Source of the DNA: Halorubellus sp034808145 | Lineage (GTDB): Archaea > Halobacteriota > Halobacteria > Halobacteriales > Natrialbaceae | Assembly (NCBI RefSeq): GCF_034808145.1 | Contig: NZ_JAXHGM010000001.1 | Coordinates: forward strand, 1 to 64,000 | Direction: 5' to 3' | DNA length: 64,000 nt | Shown here: positions 17,073 through 25,123 of the stretch, piece by piece | How the letters are laid out: every line of letters begins with the position of its first letter | How positions within the stretch are numbered: position 1 is the first letter of the stretch | Translations under genes and position numbers: made by a program | The notes under the pieces: generated by a model | What the model saw: the letters and a program-made list of their open reading frames with translations, nothing else | What the model was told of the DNA's origin: nothing | Database searches by the model: none

Positions 17073-17436
17073 CGACGGGGAACGTCTCGTGGAGGACGTC
17101 GTGCGCGTCCCCGAGGCCGTCGAGGACGTGCTCGCCCTGGTTCGTGAGGCGCTTCACGGCGCGCTCGGCGTCGCGGACCGCGACGAGACGCCCGCGCTTG
17201 TAGTCGTACGCCGGATCGTCGGGGTCGGTTGCGGCGACCTCCTCTTCCAGGTCGACGAGCGCCGCGTCCAGGTGGCGTTCGACCTCGGCGAGCGACGTCG
17301 CGGTCGCCAGGCCCTCTATCGGGCCGTCGAGGTGGCCGTCGAGTTCGGTCATCGCGTGCTCTCGGGCGCTCCGGTCGCTCGTCCCGAGGACGTTCATCAG
17401 TCCGAGTCGTAGTGCTTCGATTTCGTAGCAGCTCAT
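17065..17436 (-). CDS. DUF3209 family protein
   Basis: All-helical cytoplasmic protein of 123 residues, starting MSCYEIEALRLGLMNVLG. The composition and this N-terminus match DUF3209, a family of unknown function often next to cbiX in haloarchaea. Acidic surface and heptad-like spacing suggest a helical bundle. It lies 29 bases after the CbiX fusion and overlaps the beta-propeller gene, so it belongs to the cobalamin operon. A metal- or subunit-binding role is possible but unproven. Confidence 0.78.
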   Translation of the reverse strand: MSCYEIEALRLGLMNVLGTSDRSAREHAMTELDGHLDGPIEGLATATSLAEVERHLDAALVDLEEEVAATDPDDPAYDYKRGRLVAVRDAERAVKRLTNQGEHVLDGLGDAHDVLHETFPVDD

Positions 17437-17465
17437 GGTGAATCAGGTACGTGAATATGGGTCGG

Positions 17466-18716
17466 TCAGAGGGTCTGGTCGACGAGTTCGGAGACGATGC
17501 GGTCCCGGTCGAGGTGCGAGGCGACGACGCGGTCGGCGTCCTCGGCGTCGACGTCGCCGTACCAGACGCCGTCCGGGTAGACGGCGACCATCGGGCCGTC
17601 GCCGCAGCGGCCGAGGCACGACGACCGCGTGATGCGAGCGTCGCACGCGTCGGAATCGCGCGCGGCCTGCCGGAGACGCTCGAGGACGGCGGGCGCGCCG
17701 TCCGCGGCGCACGTCTGGTTCGTGCAGACCGCGACGTGCTTCTCGGGCGCGTCGTGCACGTGCGGGTCGTCGTCGACGTCGTCGCGGTCGGCGTGGGACG
17801 CCTGATGCGTGAGCGCGCGCAGCATCGCTCGCGCCCCGCCGACGTCCGCCTCGTAGCCGTCGAGCTCGACCTTGTACTTGCACGTGTCGCAGGACATCTC
17901 CACGCTCCCCGTGCGGGCCTCCTGCCAGCGGTCGCCGAGGACGTCCAGGAGGCGGTCGTCGGTCCCGAGCGGGTCGCCGGCGGCCGCGTCGACGTACGGC
18001 GTCGCGTCGTCGAACTCGCGGGTCCGCTCGCGGACGCGCTCCGTGAGGACGCCGTCGCCGAGCATGTAGGGGAGGACGACGACCGCGTCCGGGCGGTGCT
18101 TCGCGACCGCGTGAAGCGTCGACTCGAGCTGGGGCTCGGTGACGCCGACGAACGACGCGGTCACGCGCTCGAACGCGCGACCCTCGTACAGGAGTCGTGC
18201 GAGCTTGTGCGCGTCGCCGTTCGCGTCCGGGTCGCTGGAGCCGCGCGCGCAGACGACGACCGCGACGTCCGCGCGCTCGCGGTCGACGCCGAGGCCGTCC
18301 TCGACGCGGGCGGCGCGGTCGTCGAGCAGGTCGACGAGCGCCGGATGCACGCCCAGGTGGCCGCCGGCGTCGATCGCGAGGTCGTCGTGCTCCGCCCTGG
18401 CGTCGCGGACCGCGAGCGGCACGTCGTTCTTCACGTGACTCGCCGCGAACAGCGACAGCTGGACGACCGATAGTCGCGAGACGCTCGACGCCAGCCCGGA
18501 GATCGCCTCGGGAATCGAGGGACTGGCGAGCTCGAGGAAGCCGGCGTCGACGGGGACGCCGAGGCGGTCCTCGAGGTTCGCGGCGAGGGTCCGGACCTGC
18601 TCGTTGGACTTCTCGCGTCGCGAGCCGTGCCCGACGAGCAGCACCGCCTCGTCGTCCAGTCCCGCGCGTGCCGGGGCGGCGCTCGCTCCCGCACCACCGC
18701 TCGCGTTCGCGGTCAT
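17466..18716 (-). CDS. cbiX: CbiX cobaltochelatase fused to a [2Fe-2S] ferredoxin domain
   Basis: Protein of 416 residues. Residues about 22-260 form a two-half CbiX chelatase with LLVGHGSR near residue 24, FAASHVKNDVP near residue 95 and the second-half CARGSSDPDAN, so the metal-site histidines are intact. Residues about 310-416 form a thioredoxin-like [2Fe-2S] domain (VCTNQTC, SSCLGRCGDGP) like the separate protein at 15366. The start at 18716 overlaps the upstream gene by four bases. It is the best candidate for cobalt insertion into sirohydrochlorin; the Fe-S domain may couple this to redox state. CbiX-L proteins of bacilli also carry a C-terminal Fe-S centre, but of a different kind. Confidence 0.87.
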   Translation of the reverse strand: MTANASGGAGASAAPARAGLDDEAVLLVGHGSRREKSNEQVRTLAANLEDRLGVPVDAGFLELASPSIPEAISGLASSVSRLSVVQLSLFAASHVKNDVPLAVRDARAEHDDLAIDAGGHLGVHPALVDLLDDRAARVEDGLGVDRERADVAVVVCARGSSDPDANGDAHKLARLLYEGRAFERVTASFVGVTEPQLESTLHAVAKHRPDAVVVLPYMLGDGVLTERVRERTREFDDATPYVDAAAGDPLGTDDRLLDVLGDRWQEARTGSVEMSCDTCKYKVELDGYEADVGGARAMLRALTHQASHADRDDVDDDPHVHDAPEKHVAVCTNQTCAADGAPAVLERLRQAARDSDACDARITRSSCLGRCGDGPMVAVYPDGVWYGDVDAEDADRVVASHLDRDRIVSELVDQTL

Positions 18717-19456
18717 GGTTCGAGGTCGCCGACGGCTTGGCCGGTCGCGCGCTCGACGCTCCGCCGGAGCTTCCGGCGTCGCGCAGCCGAGTACAGCCCG
18801 GTGTCGTCGCTGCCCGCATACACCCACTCGGCGAACGCGGCGGCGTCCGCGTCGTCGGCGAGCCCGAACCAGTACCCGCCGTCGGACGTCTCGGCGCGCT
18901 CGCCGACGGGGAGGTGCGGGTCGGCGGCGTCGAGCAGCCCCCGGGTCGTCTCCAGGAGCGCGGGGTCGTCGTGCACGAACGACACGCCGACCGACCCCGT
19001 GGACTCGCGGAAGCAGACCGTCCCACAGGCTTCGAGGAGGCCGCGCAGGAGCTGTGGGCGGTACGCGTCGAACGCGTCGAACCGATACCCGCCGGGGTGG
19101 TCGTCGACCGGCAGGCCGAGCGCGGCGCTCGCGCGGTCCGCTGCCGTCCCGAACACGCGGAGCTCGTACGCATCCTCGAACCGCACGACTGAGGCGTCGT
19201 GCGCGGACTCGCGCGCCACGACATCGTGGTCGTGCGCGGTCCGGTCGGCGCCGGCGACCGCCGCGAGCGCGTCCGCGGCCGACTCGTCCGCCGTCCGCAC
19301 GACGACGCAGTCCTCGGTCACGTCGCCGTCGCCCGCCACGCGCCCCCAGAGGTACGCCGTCCCCGGGGTCGCCGCGAGCAGGTCGTCGACCGGCTCCGGC
19401 GTCGACGCCGCCGACTCCCGGTCCGCCGTCGCCTCGGCGTCGCGGGACTCAGGCAT
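18713..19456 (-). CDS. LAGLIDADG-nuclease-like protein of the cobalamin operon
   Basis: Protein of 247 residues, known only as a conserved haloarchaeal cobalamin-cluster protein. YLWGRVAGDGDV (residues 35-46) has the form of a first LAGLIDADG helix and keeps Asp43. QLLRGLLEACGTVCF (135-149) matches the second helix, but Cys144 replaces the usual catalytic acid. The C-terminus, AEWVYAGSDD then ARRRKLRRS, resembles the typical end of LAGLIDADG endonucleases. It is embedded by short overlaps between ferredoxin and CbiX genes. The inference is a domesticated, probably non-cutting relative with a DNA- or protein-binding role. The start at 19456 follows from the 8-base overlap. Confidence 0.7.
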   Translation of the reverse strand: MPESRDAEATADRESAASTPEPVDDLLAATPGTAYLWGRVAGDGDVTEDCVVVRTADESAADALAAVAGADRTAHDHDVVARESAHDASVVRFEDAYELRVFGTAADRASAALGLPVDDHPGGYRFDAFDAYRPQLLRGLLEACGTVCFRESTGSVGVSFVHDDPALLETTRGLLDAADPHLPVGERAETSDGGYWFGLADDADAAAFAEWVYAGSDDTGLYSAARRRKLRRSVERATGQAVGDLEP

Positions 19457-19754
19457 CGCCGCCCTCCGTCGCCGCGACGCCAGGTGCGTCGTCCTCGCCG
19501 TCGCTCTCAGGCACGACCTCGATCGCGTCGACCGGGCAGGCGCGTGCGGCCTGCCGGACGTCACCGAGCCGGTCGTCCGCGAACGACGCGACCTCGACGT
19601 CGCCCGTGGCGTCGACCACACCCGCGTCGACCTCGCTCGCGTCCATGCTCGCGAGCCCGTCGTCGGCCTCGACGAACCGGTCGTCGCGGACGAGGCACGC
19701 GAACACGCCGTCGCACGCACCGCGGTCGAGACGCACGCGGTACTCAGTAGTCAT
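19449..19754 (-). CDS. ferredoxin with a three-cysteine cluster motif
   Basis: Small acidic ferredoxin of 101 residues. The cluster motif is C14-D-G-V17-F-A-C20 with the distal C73 in ARACPVDAI; the second of the four normal cysteines is Val17. Such C-x2-V/A/H-x2-C ferredoxins, for example those serving P450s, often carry a [3Fe-4S] cluster. The C-terminal 25 residues are a low-complexity tail. It overlaps cbiH1 upstream by 11 bases and the LAGLIDADG-like gene by 8. It may supply electrons to ring contraction or to the missing precorrin-6 reduction. Confidence 0.82.
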   Translation of the reverse strand: MTTEYRVRLDRGACDGVFACLVRDDRFVEADDGLASMDASEVDAGVVDATGDVEVASFADDRLGDVRQAARACPVDAIEVVPESDGEDDAPGVAATEGGDA

Positions 19755-20739
19755 ACTTGGACTCGTAGCCGCGCGGGGTCACCATCCGGTCGTCCCAGAC
19801 GTACGTCTCCTCGTTCCCGACGACGAGCGTCGTCGTCATGTCGACGAGGTCGGTCTCGCCGAGGTCCGCGAGCTCGCGGAGCTCGACGACCTCGACGCGC
19901 TCGTCGTCGCGGCCGGCGCCGTGGACGACGCCGACCGGCGTGTCCGGCGCGCGGTGCTCTTCGAGGATCTCGCAGCACTTCGCGTAGTTCTCGCGGCGCT
20001 TCCGACTCCACGGGTTGTATATCGTGATCGTGAACCCTTCCTTCGCGGCGGCGTGCAGCCGCGACTCGATCGTCGGCATGTCCGTCAGGTGGTCCGAGAG
20101 CGAGATGCTGACGGTGTCGTTCACGAGCGGGGCGCCGAGGCGCGCGCCGCAGGACTGCGCCGCGGGGACGCCCGGTACGACCTCGAAGTCGACCATGCTG
20201 GCGGTCGCACCCTTCGACTCGAGTATCTCCAGCGCGAGCCCGGCGAGCGCGTACACGTTCGGGTCGCCGCTCCCGATGATAGCGACGTCCTTCCCGGCGA
20301 GTGCGCGGTCGATAGCTTCCTCGGTTCGGGACACCTCGCCGCACATCGGGGTGTCGTAGAGTTCGTCGGCGGCCTCGGTGACCTCGTCGGGGAGCAGTTC
20401 GACGTACGTCGTGTACCCGACGATGTGCTCGGCGTCCATGAGCGTCGACCGCGCCCGTCCGGTCATCCCCTCTGGCTGGCCGGGGCCGAGGCCGACCGCG
20501 ACGAGCCGCCCGGGGTCGCTCTGGAAGTCGTCGACGGTCGCGGAGATCTTCTCGTCGGTCGCCTCGCCCTTCGTGCTCTCGCACCCCGAGGACGAACTCG
20601 ACGAACCGTCCGAGTCCGACGCCCCGCACTTCGAGGTGCGCTCCTCGGCCTCGTCGGTGCCGGTGCTCGCGCCGCAGCTCGATTCGGTGTCTGTGCTCCC
20701 GTCCGCAGTCGTGTCGGTGGTGTCGTCGTCGGTGGTCAT
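19744..20739 (-). CDS. cbiH: cobalt-precorrin-3B C17-methyltransferase, paralogue 1
   Basis: SAM-dependent C17 methylation with ring contraction, 331 residues. The core begins VAVGLGPGQPEGMT near residue 80 and has GSGDPNVYALAG and VPGVPAAQSCGA, and ends near MVTPRGYESKYDY. The first 65 residues are an Asp/Ser/Thr-rich tail containing three spaced cysteines (SCGAS at 21-25, KCGAS at 37-41, GCES at 52-55), possibly a metal or Fe-S site. It is one of two adjacent CbiH paralogues. It lies two bases downstream of cbiH2 and overlaps the ferredoxin gene. Confidence 0.9.
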   Translation of the reverse strand: MTTDDDTTDTTADGSTDTESSCGASTGTDEAEERTSKCGASDSDGSSSSSSGCESTKGEATDEKISATVDDFQSDPGRLVAVGLGPGQPEGMTGRARSTLMDAEHIVGYTTYVELLPDEVTEAADELYDTPMCGEVSRTEEAIDRALAGKDVAIIGSGDPNVYALAGLALEILESKGATASMVDFEVVPGVPAAQSCGARLGAPLVNDTVSISLSDHLTDMPTIESRLHAAAKEGFTITIYNPWSRKRRENYAKCCEILEEHRAPDTPVGVVHGAGRDDERVEVVELRELADLGETDLVDMTTTLVVGNEETYVWDDRMVTPRGYESKYDY

Positions 20740-20741
20740 TG

Positions 20742-21764
20742 TCAGAAGTCGTCGACGTCACGCCCGCCGCGCGGGGTGACGAGGTGCTCGCCGTGGTCGT
20801 TCTCCCAGACCTCGGTCTCGTGCGTGCCGACGAGGATGGACGTCCCCATCCCGCCGACCTCGTCGTCGTGCTCGGTCGCCGCGCCGAGCGTCGTGATGGT
20901 GTGCGTCTCGTCCGCGAGGTTCCGGCCGGCGTCGCCGCGCCCGGCGTCGTTGAAGATCGCGACCGGGACGTCGTCGCTGCGTTCCTCGCGGAGGACGTCG
21001 ATCGCGCGCTCGTAGTCCCGCCAGCAGTTGTAGAGGACGACGACGAACCCGCTGATCGCGGCCGCACGCAGCTTCTCCTCGATCTCCGCCCAGCCGCGCC
21101 ACTTGTCAGAGAGCGAGATCGTGCAGAAGTCGTTCGAGAGCGGCGCGCCGAGGTTCGCCGCGCCGCCGAGCGCCGCCGTGACGCCCGGGACGACCTCGAT
21201 CGGGACGTCGGTCGCGTCCTCGGCGTCCGCCATCGTGAACAGGAGGTCGCTCTTCCCGTACACGTTCGGGTCGCCGCCGGAGACGTGCGCGACGTCCTGG
21301 CCGGCGCGAACGCGCGAGAACGCCTCCTTGGCGAGCTCGACCTGTCGCCCCATCGACGACCGGACGAGCGTCTGCCGGCTCCCGTCCGGACGCTCCAGGA
21401 CCGTCCCGTCCGACCACGCCTCCGGGGTCGCGTCGACGTCGTCGGGCGCGTCGCCCCCACTCGCCGACGCACCTGTCGCCCCGCCGTCGGTCGCCGGCTC
21501 GTCGTCGGTCGCCGCCTCGACCGCGGCGGAGTCCGGCGGGAGCGTGCCGTCGCGCCGCAGGAACTCCTGGTAGAGGTTCGACGCGACCACGCAGTCCGCG
21601 GTCGCGACCACGTCCGTCGCGCGCTGGGTCATCGCGTGCGGGAGCCCCGGGCCGATACCGACGACGTACAGCGTCCCGCGGTCGTCGCCGTCGGCGGTCG
21701 TGTTCACGTCGTCACCCGTCTCCGAACCGTCGGCGTCTGCGGGTGCGGCGGTCGAATCCGGCAT
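20742..21764 (-). CDS. cbiH: cobalt-precorrin-3B C17-methyltransferase, paralogue 2
   Basis: Second CbiH/CobJ-like methylase, 340 residues. The core VVGIGPGLPHAMT starts near residue 34, with GGDPNVYGKSDL and VPGVTAALGGAA later, and the C-terminal TPRGG shared with paralogue 1. An Ala/Asp/Gly-rich insertion of about 45 residues (about 70-118) interrupts the region after the first helix. Sequence divergence from paralogue 1 is considerable, so it may catalyse a different methylation. It lies one base downstream of cbiG and two upstream of paralogue 1. Confidence 0.85.
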   Translation of the reverse strand: MPDSTAAPADADGSETGDDVNTTADGDDRGTLYVVGIGPGLPHAMTQRATDVVATADCVVASNLYQEFLRRDGTLPPDSAAVEAATDDEPATDGGATGASASGGDAPDDVDATPEAWSDGTVLERPDGSRQTLVRSSMGRQVELAKEAFSRVRAGQDVAHVSGGDPNVYGKSDLLFTMADAEDATDVPIEVVPGVTAALGGAANLGAPLSNDFCTISLSDKWRGWAEIEEKLRAAAISGFVVVLYNCWRDYERAIDVLREERSDDVPVAIFNDAGRGDAGRNLADETHTITTLGAATEHDDEVGGMGTSILVGTHETEVWENDHGEHLVTPRGGRDVDDF

Positions 21765-21765
21765 C

Positions 21766-22767
21766 CTATCGCCCCACCGCGACGGTCACGGCGTCGTCGA
21801 ACCGCTCCTTCTCCCGAGCGAGGTCGTGCTCGCGGCCGCCGGCGAGCGCGGCGGCTTCCGCGATCCCCGGCCACCCGATGAGTTCCATAGAGCGCGACGG
21901 CGACGGCCCCTCGAACTCGAGGAGCACGTCCTTCTCGAACAGCACGACGCCCGCGTCGATTTCCCGGGCGGCCGCGTACAGGCCATCCTCGCCTTCCTTC
22001 CGGGTGGCGGTCGCGACGAAGTCGACGTCCGCGAACCCGCGGTCGAGGGCGTCGAGCGCGTGCTCCCACGCGTCCAGGACCTGGGCCTTCTCGACGCCCG
22101 AGACGGTGCCGGTCCCGAGGACGACGCCGTCCTCGCCGTTGCGCTTCAGGACCGTGACGTCGTCGTCGACGAGGACCGCCCGCGGCCCGTCCAGGCGCGC
22201 GACCGGCCCGAGCTCCTCGTTCAGGACCGCGAGGTTCGTCGCGACCGTCGAATCGCCGTTCACGACGTGCGCGTCCAGCGCCTTCGCCTTGCTCTCGACG
22301 CCCTGCTTGCCCGCGGCCTCGCTCGCGGTCGTCATCGCCGGCACCGCACCGAGCTTCGAGAGGTCGTGAGCGACCTGGTTCGCGCCGTGATGCCCGCCCG
22401 TGATCGGGATGGCCCACGTCAACTGCTCGTCGACGACGACGATGGCGGGGTCGTCCCACTTGTCGTCGAGCAACGGAGCGGTCTTCCGCATCGCGATTCC
22501 AGATGCCATCAGACCGACGAAGCAGTCGTACTCGCCCCAGTGCTCGGCGAACACGTCGCCGTGGTACTCGACGATATCCACGGTCTCGTACCCGTCGCCG
22601 ATGCCGTCGCGTATCTCCCGCGCGACGTCGAGCTTGCGCTCGAAGCTGATTATCGCGATCTCATCGGCCACCTCGCCGTCCGAATCCGGCGTCGAACAGT
22701 GCCCGCTCGACGCGTCGTCGTTCGTCGCTTCCTCGTCAGCGGTCGCGTCGTCCGAATCAGTACTCAT
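21766..22767 (-). CDS. cbiG: cobalt-precorrin-5A hydrolase
   Basis: Opens the delta-lactone of cobalt-precorrin-5A, releasing acetaldehyde. The protein has 333 residues. After an acidic tail of about 35 residues comes the CbiG N-terminal domain, with FVGLMASGIAMRKTAPLL near residue 85 and ITGGHHGANQVAHDL near 120. The C-terminal domain has GTGTVSGVEKAQVLDAW and AATRKEG-type sequence. It is packed three bases after cbiF and one before cbiH2. Confidence 0.9.
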   Translation of the reverse strand: MSTDSDDATADEEATNDDASSGHCSTPDSDGEVADEIAIISFERKLDVAREIRDGIGDGYETVDIVEYHGDVFAEHWGEYDCFVGLMASGIAMRKTAPLLDDKWDDPAIVVVDEQLTWAIPITGGHHGANQVAHDLSKLGAVPAMTTASEAAGKQGVESKAKALDAHVVNGDSTVATNLAVLNEELGPVARLDGPRAVLVDDDVTVLKRNGEDGVVLGTGTVSGVEKAQVLDAWEHALDALDRGFADVDFVATATRKEGEDGLYAAAREIDAGVVLFEKDVLLEFEGPSPSRSMELIGWPGIAEAAALAGGREHDLAREKERFDDAVTVAVGR

Positions 22768-22770
22768 GAG

Positions 22771-23703
22771 TCAGTCGTCAGCCTCCGTCTCCGCGCCGTC
22801 GCCGGCTCGACTATCGGTCTCGTCGCGGTTCGCCCAGTCGCCGTAGAGGTACGAGCGCTCGTAACCGGTCTTCCGCGGCGCGTCGCCGATCAGGACGAGC
22901 GCGGACGCCCGATAACCCGCTTCGTCCACCTTCTCGCCGATCGTCGCGATCGTGCCTTCGACGACGTCCTCGTCCGGCCACGACGCGTGATAGACGACGG
23001 TCACTGGGGTGTCGGGGTCGTGGCCGTCGTCGAGCAGTCGCTGCATGGTGTCGGCGACCGCGTGCGTCCCGAGGTAGATGCACGTCGTCACGTCCCCCAT
23101 CTCGAGGAACTCGCTGATGTGGTCCTCGTCGGGGTCGAGCGTCTTCCCCTGCGGGCGCGTGAACGCGACGTGGTTCGCGACGCCGTTCAGCGTGAGCTGC
23201 GTGCGGAGCGTCGCGCTCGCCGCGAACGCGGACGTCACGCCCGGGACGACGTACGTCGGCACGCCCTCGTGTTCGAGCGCGTCCATCTGCTCGACGGCCG
23301 CGCCGTAGATCGCTGGGTCGCCGCTGTGCAACCGGACGACCTCGCGGCCGTCCTCGTAGGCGTCGCGCATCAGCGGGACCAGCTCCTCGAGGTCCTTGCC
23401 GACGCTCGACACCTGCTCGGCGTCCGCGCAGTAGGCCTCCAGGAGGTCGCTGTTCACGAGCGACCCGGCGTGCACGACGAGGTCCGCGTCCTCGACGAGC
23501 GCCTTCCCGGTGACCGTCAGGAGCCCGGGGTCCCCCGGTCCCGCGCCGACGAACGGGATGCCGTCCTGGACCTCGCCCGCGGTCCGCGCCGCGACGCGCG
23601 GATCGCGTTCGGTCGCTCGCGTCGCGGTCTCGGCGTCGATCGCGTCCTGGGGTTCCGTCGACGCGTCGTCCGGCGCGGTCGACGACTGCTGCGGGTCCGT
23701 CAT
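22771..23703 (-). CDS. cbiF: cobalt-precorrin-4 C11-methyltransferase
   Basis: SAM-dependent methylase of 310 residues. The start at 23703 (MTDPQQ) overlaps the cbiL stop by four bases; an ATG 33 bases upstream is less likely. The core starts IPFVGAGPGDPGLLT near residue 50. DLVVHAGSLVNSDLL, HSGDPAIYGA and VPGVTSAFAASA follow, all typical of CbiF/CobM. The N-terminus and the last 25 residues are acidic low-complexity tails. Confidence 0.93.
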   Translation of the reverse strand: MTDPQQSSTAPDDASTEPQDAIDAETATRATERDPRVAARTAGEVQDGIPFVGAGPGDPGLLTVTGKALVEDADLVVHAGSLVNSDLLEAYCADAEQVSSVGKDLEELVPLMRDAYEDGREVVRLHSGDPAIYGAAVEQMDALEHEGVPTYVVPGVTSAFAASATLRTQLTLNGVANHVAFTRPQGKTLDPDEDHISEFLEMGDVTTCIYLGTHAVADTMQRLLDDGHDPDTPVTVVYHASWPDEDVVEGTIATIGEKVDEAGYRASALVLIGDAPRKTGYERSYLYGDWANRDETDSRAGDGAETEADD

Positions 23704-24539
23704 CGCGACCCCACCCCCGAGACCTCGTCGCCGCACGCCTCGCCGACCGCGCGTTCCGCGGCCGCGACGTCGGGTTCGGTCGCGGGCTCGTCGTCGACGT
23801 CCCCGCTGTCGGTCGACGACGCGGCGTCCGTGCCGCCGTCGGTCGCTTCGGTCGCGCGCTCGAACGCCGCAGTCGCGGGCTCGTCGTCGACGTCGCCGCG
23901 CTCGGCGTACGCCAGCGTGTAGTAGTCGCGGTCGGCGAGCGCGTCGGGGTCGTCGGTCACGACCGTCTCGCCCTGGTCCATGTAGAGCCGACGGCCGTAG
24001 ACGACGTCGTAGCCGGCGTCGACGAGCCCCTCGTGGGTCGCCGGGACGTCCGTGACCTTGAACAGGAGCAACCGGTCGGGGCCGGTGGGCGCGGCGCCGC
24101 GTGCGGCCTCGCGGAGCGCGACGTTCGCCCCGGCGCGAACCTCGACGCCGAGCGCGGTCGTGAACGCGGTCACGGCGCTCACGCCCGGAACGGTCTCCAC
24201 GTCGACGTCCGCGTGGAACGCGTCGAGCGTCCGCCGGAGGTGCCCGAACGTCGAGTACACGTTCGGGTCGCCGAGCGTCACGAACGCCGCGGTGCCGTCG
24301 CGAGCGCGCGGCGCGATCTCCGCCGCCGCCCGCTTCCAGGCGCGCCGGAGTTCGTCCTCGTCCCGGGTCATCGGGAAGTCGACGTCGCCGATCCGCGACT
24401 CGGGGACGTGCTCGGTCGCGACCGACCGCGACAGCCGCCCCGGCGAGTACACGACGTCCGCGTCCGCGAGGACGCGGCGACCGCGGACCGTCAGGAGGTC
24501 CGCGTCGCCCGGTCCGAGGCCGACGCCGTACAGCGTCAT
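23700..24539 (-). CDS. cbiL: cobalt-precorrin-2 C20-methyltransferase
   Basis: SAM-dependent methylase of 279 residues acting at C20. It begins directly with MTLYGVGLGPGDADLLT, the family motif. TLGDPNVYSTFGH near residue 92 and VPGVSAVTAF near 120 follow. Residues about 225-279 form an acidic tail with a repeated DVDDEPAT segment. The four-base overlaps with cbiT upstream and cbiF downstream show tight operon packing. Confidence 0.92.
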   Translation of the reverse strand: MTLYGVGLGPGDADLLTVRGRRVLADADVVYSPGRLSRSVATEHVPESRIGDVDFPMTRDEDELRRAWKRAAAEIAPRARDGTAAFVTLGDPNVYSTFGHLRRTLDAFHADVDVETVPGVSAVTAFTTALGVEVRAGANVALREAARGAAPTGPDRLLLFKVTDVPATHEGLVDAGYDVVYGRRLYMDQGETVVTDDPDALADRDYYTLAYAERGDVDDEPATAAFERATEATDGGTDAASSTDSGDVDDEPATEPDVAAAERAVGEACGDEVSGVGSR

Positions 24540-25123
24540 CGCTCGCCTCCGCCGGCCTCGGCAGCGTCGTCGCCGCCGGCGCTGCTGGTGCCGCCGACGA
24601 GGACGTAGACGGGGTTGTTCGCGTCGAAGCTCGTCGCGCCGGCGAGCTCGTAGCCGCGGCTCACCTGCACCTGGAGGATCTCGTCGAGGAGCCCGCGGTC
24701 GCGGAACGCGCGCGTCGCGTCGCCGGCGACCTCGAGCCGCGAGACGTTCATGACGACGCGGTCGACGCCGGTCTCGACGGCGTGGTCGAGCACGGCCTGG
24801 TAGTTCCGGCTGCCGCCGAGGAACAGCGCGTCCGCGTCGGCCGGGAGCCCGTCTGGCGCCTCCGCGTCGCGGAGGACGACGTCCGCGTCGACGTCGTTCG
24901 CGTCGAGGTTGCGTCTGGTGGTCTCGAGCCGACCGGGTTTGCGTTCGAGCGCGGTGACGCGGCCGGCGCGTCGCGCGGCGGCGATCGTGACGGCGCCCGT
25001 GCACGAGCCGACCTCGGCGAGGTGGTCGGTCGGCTCGAGCGAGAGCTTGTCGAGGACGATCGCCCTGACCTCGGCCTTCGTCGGCCCGGCCTTCGCGTCG
25101 TGGGGGAGCGATACTGATGCCAT
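24536..25123 (-). CDS. cbiT: cobalt-precorrin-6B C15-methyltransferase (decarboxylating)
   Basis: Class I Rossmann methyltransferase of 195 residues, starting MASVSLPHDAKAGPTKAEVR as usual for CbiT. The SAM site is HLAEVGSCTGAVTIAAAR near residue 33, and LFLGGSRNYQ follows near residue 97. It methylates C15 and decarboxylates the C12 acetate. It is the first gene of the eleven-gene run that ends at 15720. The start at 25123 is set by the conserved N-terminus and the AT-rich promoter about 27-37 bases upstream. Confidence 0.93.
   Translation of the reverse strand: MASVSLPHDAKAGPTKAEVRAIVLDKLSLEPTDHLAEVGSCTGAVTIAAARRAGRVTALERKPGRLETTRRNLDANDVDADVVLRDAEAPDGLPADADALFLGGSRNYQAVLDHAVETGVDRVVMNVSRLEVAGDATRAFRDRGLLDEILQVQVSRGYELAGATSFDANNPVYVLVGGTSSAGGDDAAEAGGGER

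Noticed and set aside
18716..18827. Upstream start of the CbiX fusion at 18827
   Set aside because: It adds an Arg-rich shadow of the previous gene; the ATG at 18716 gives the four-base overlap typical of this operon.
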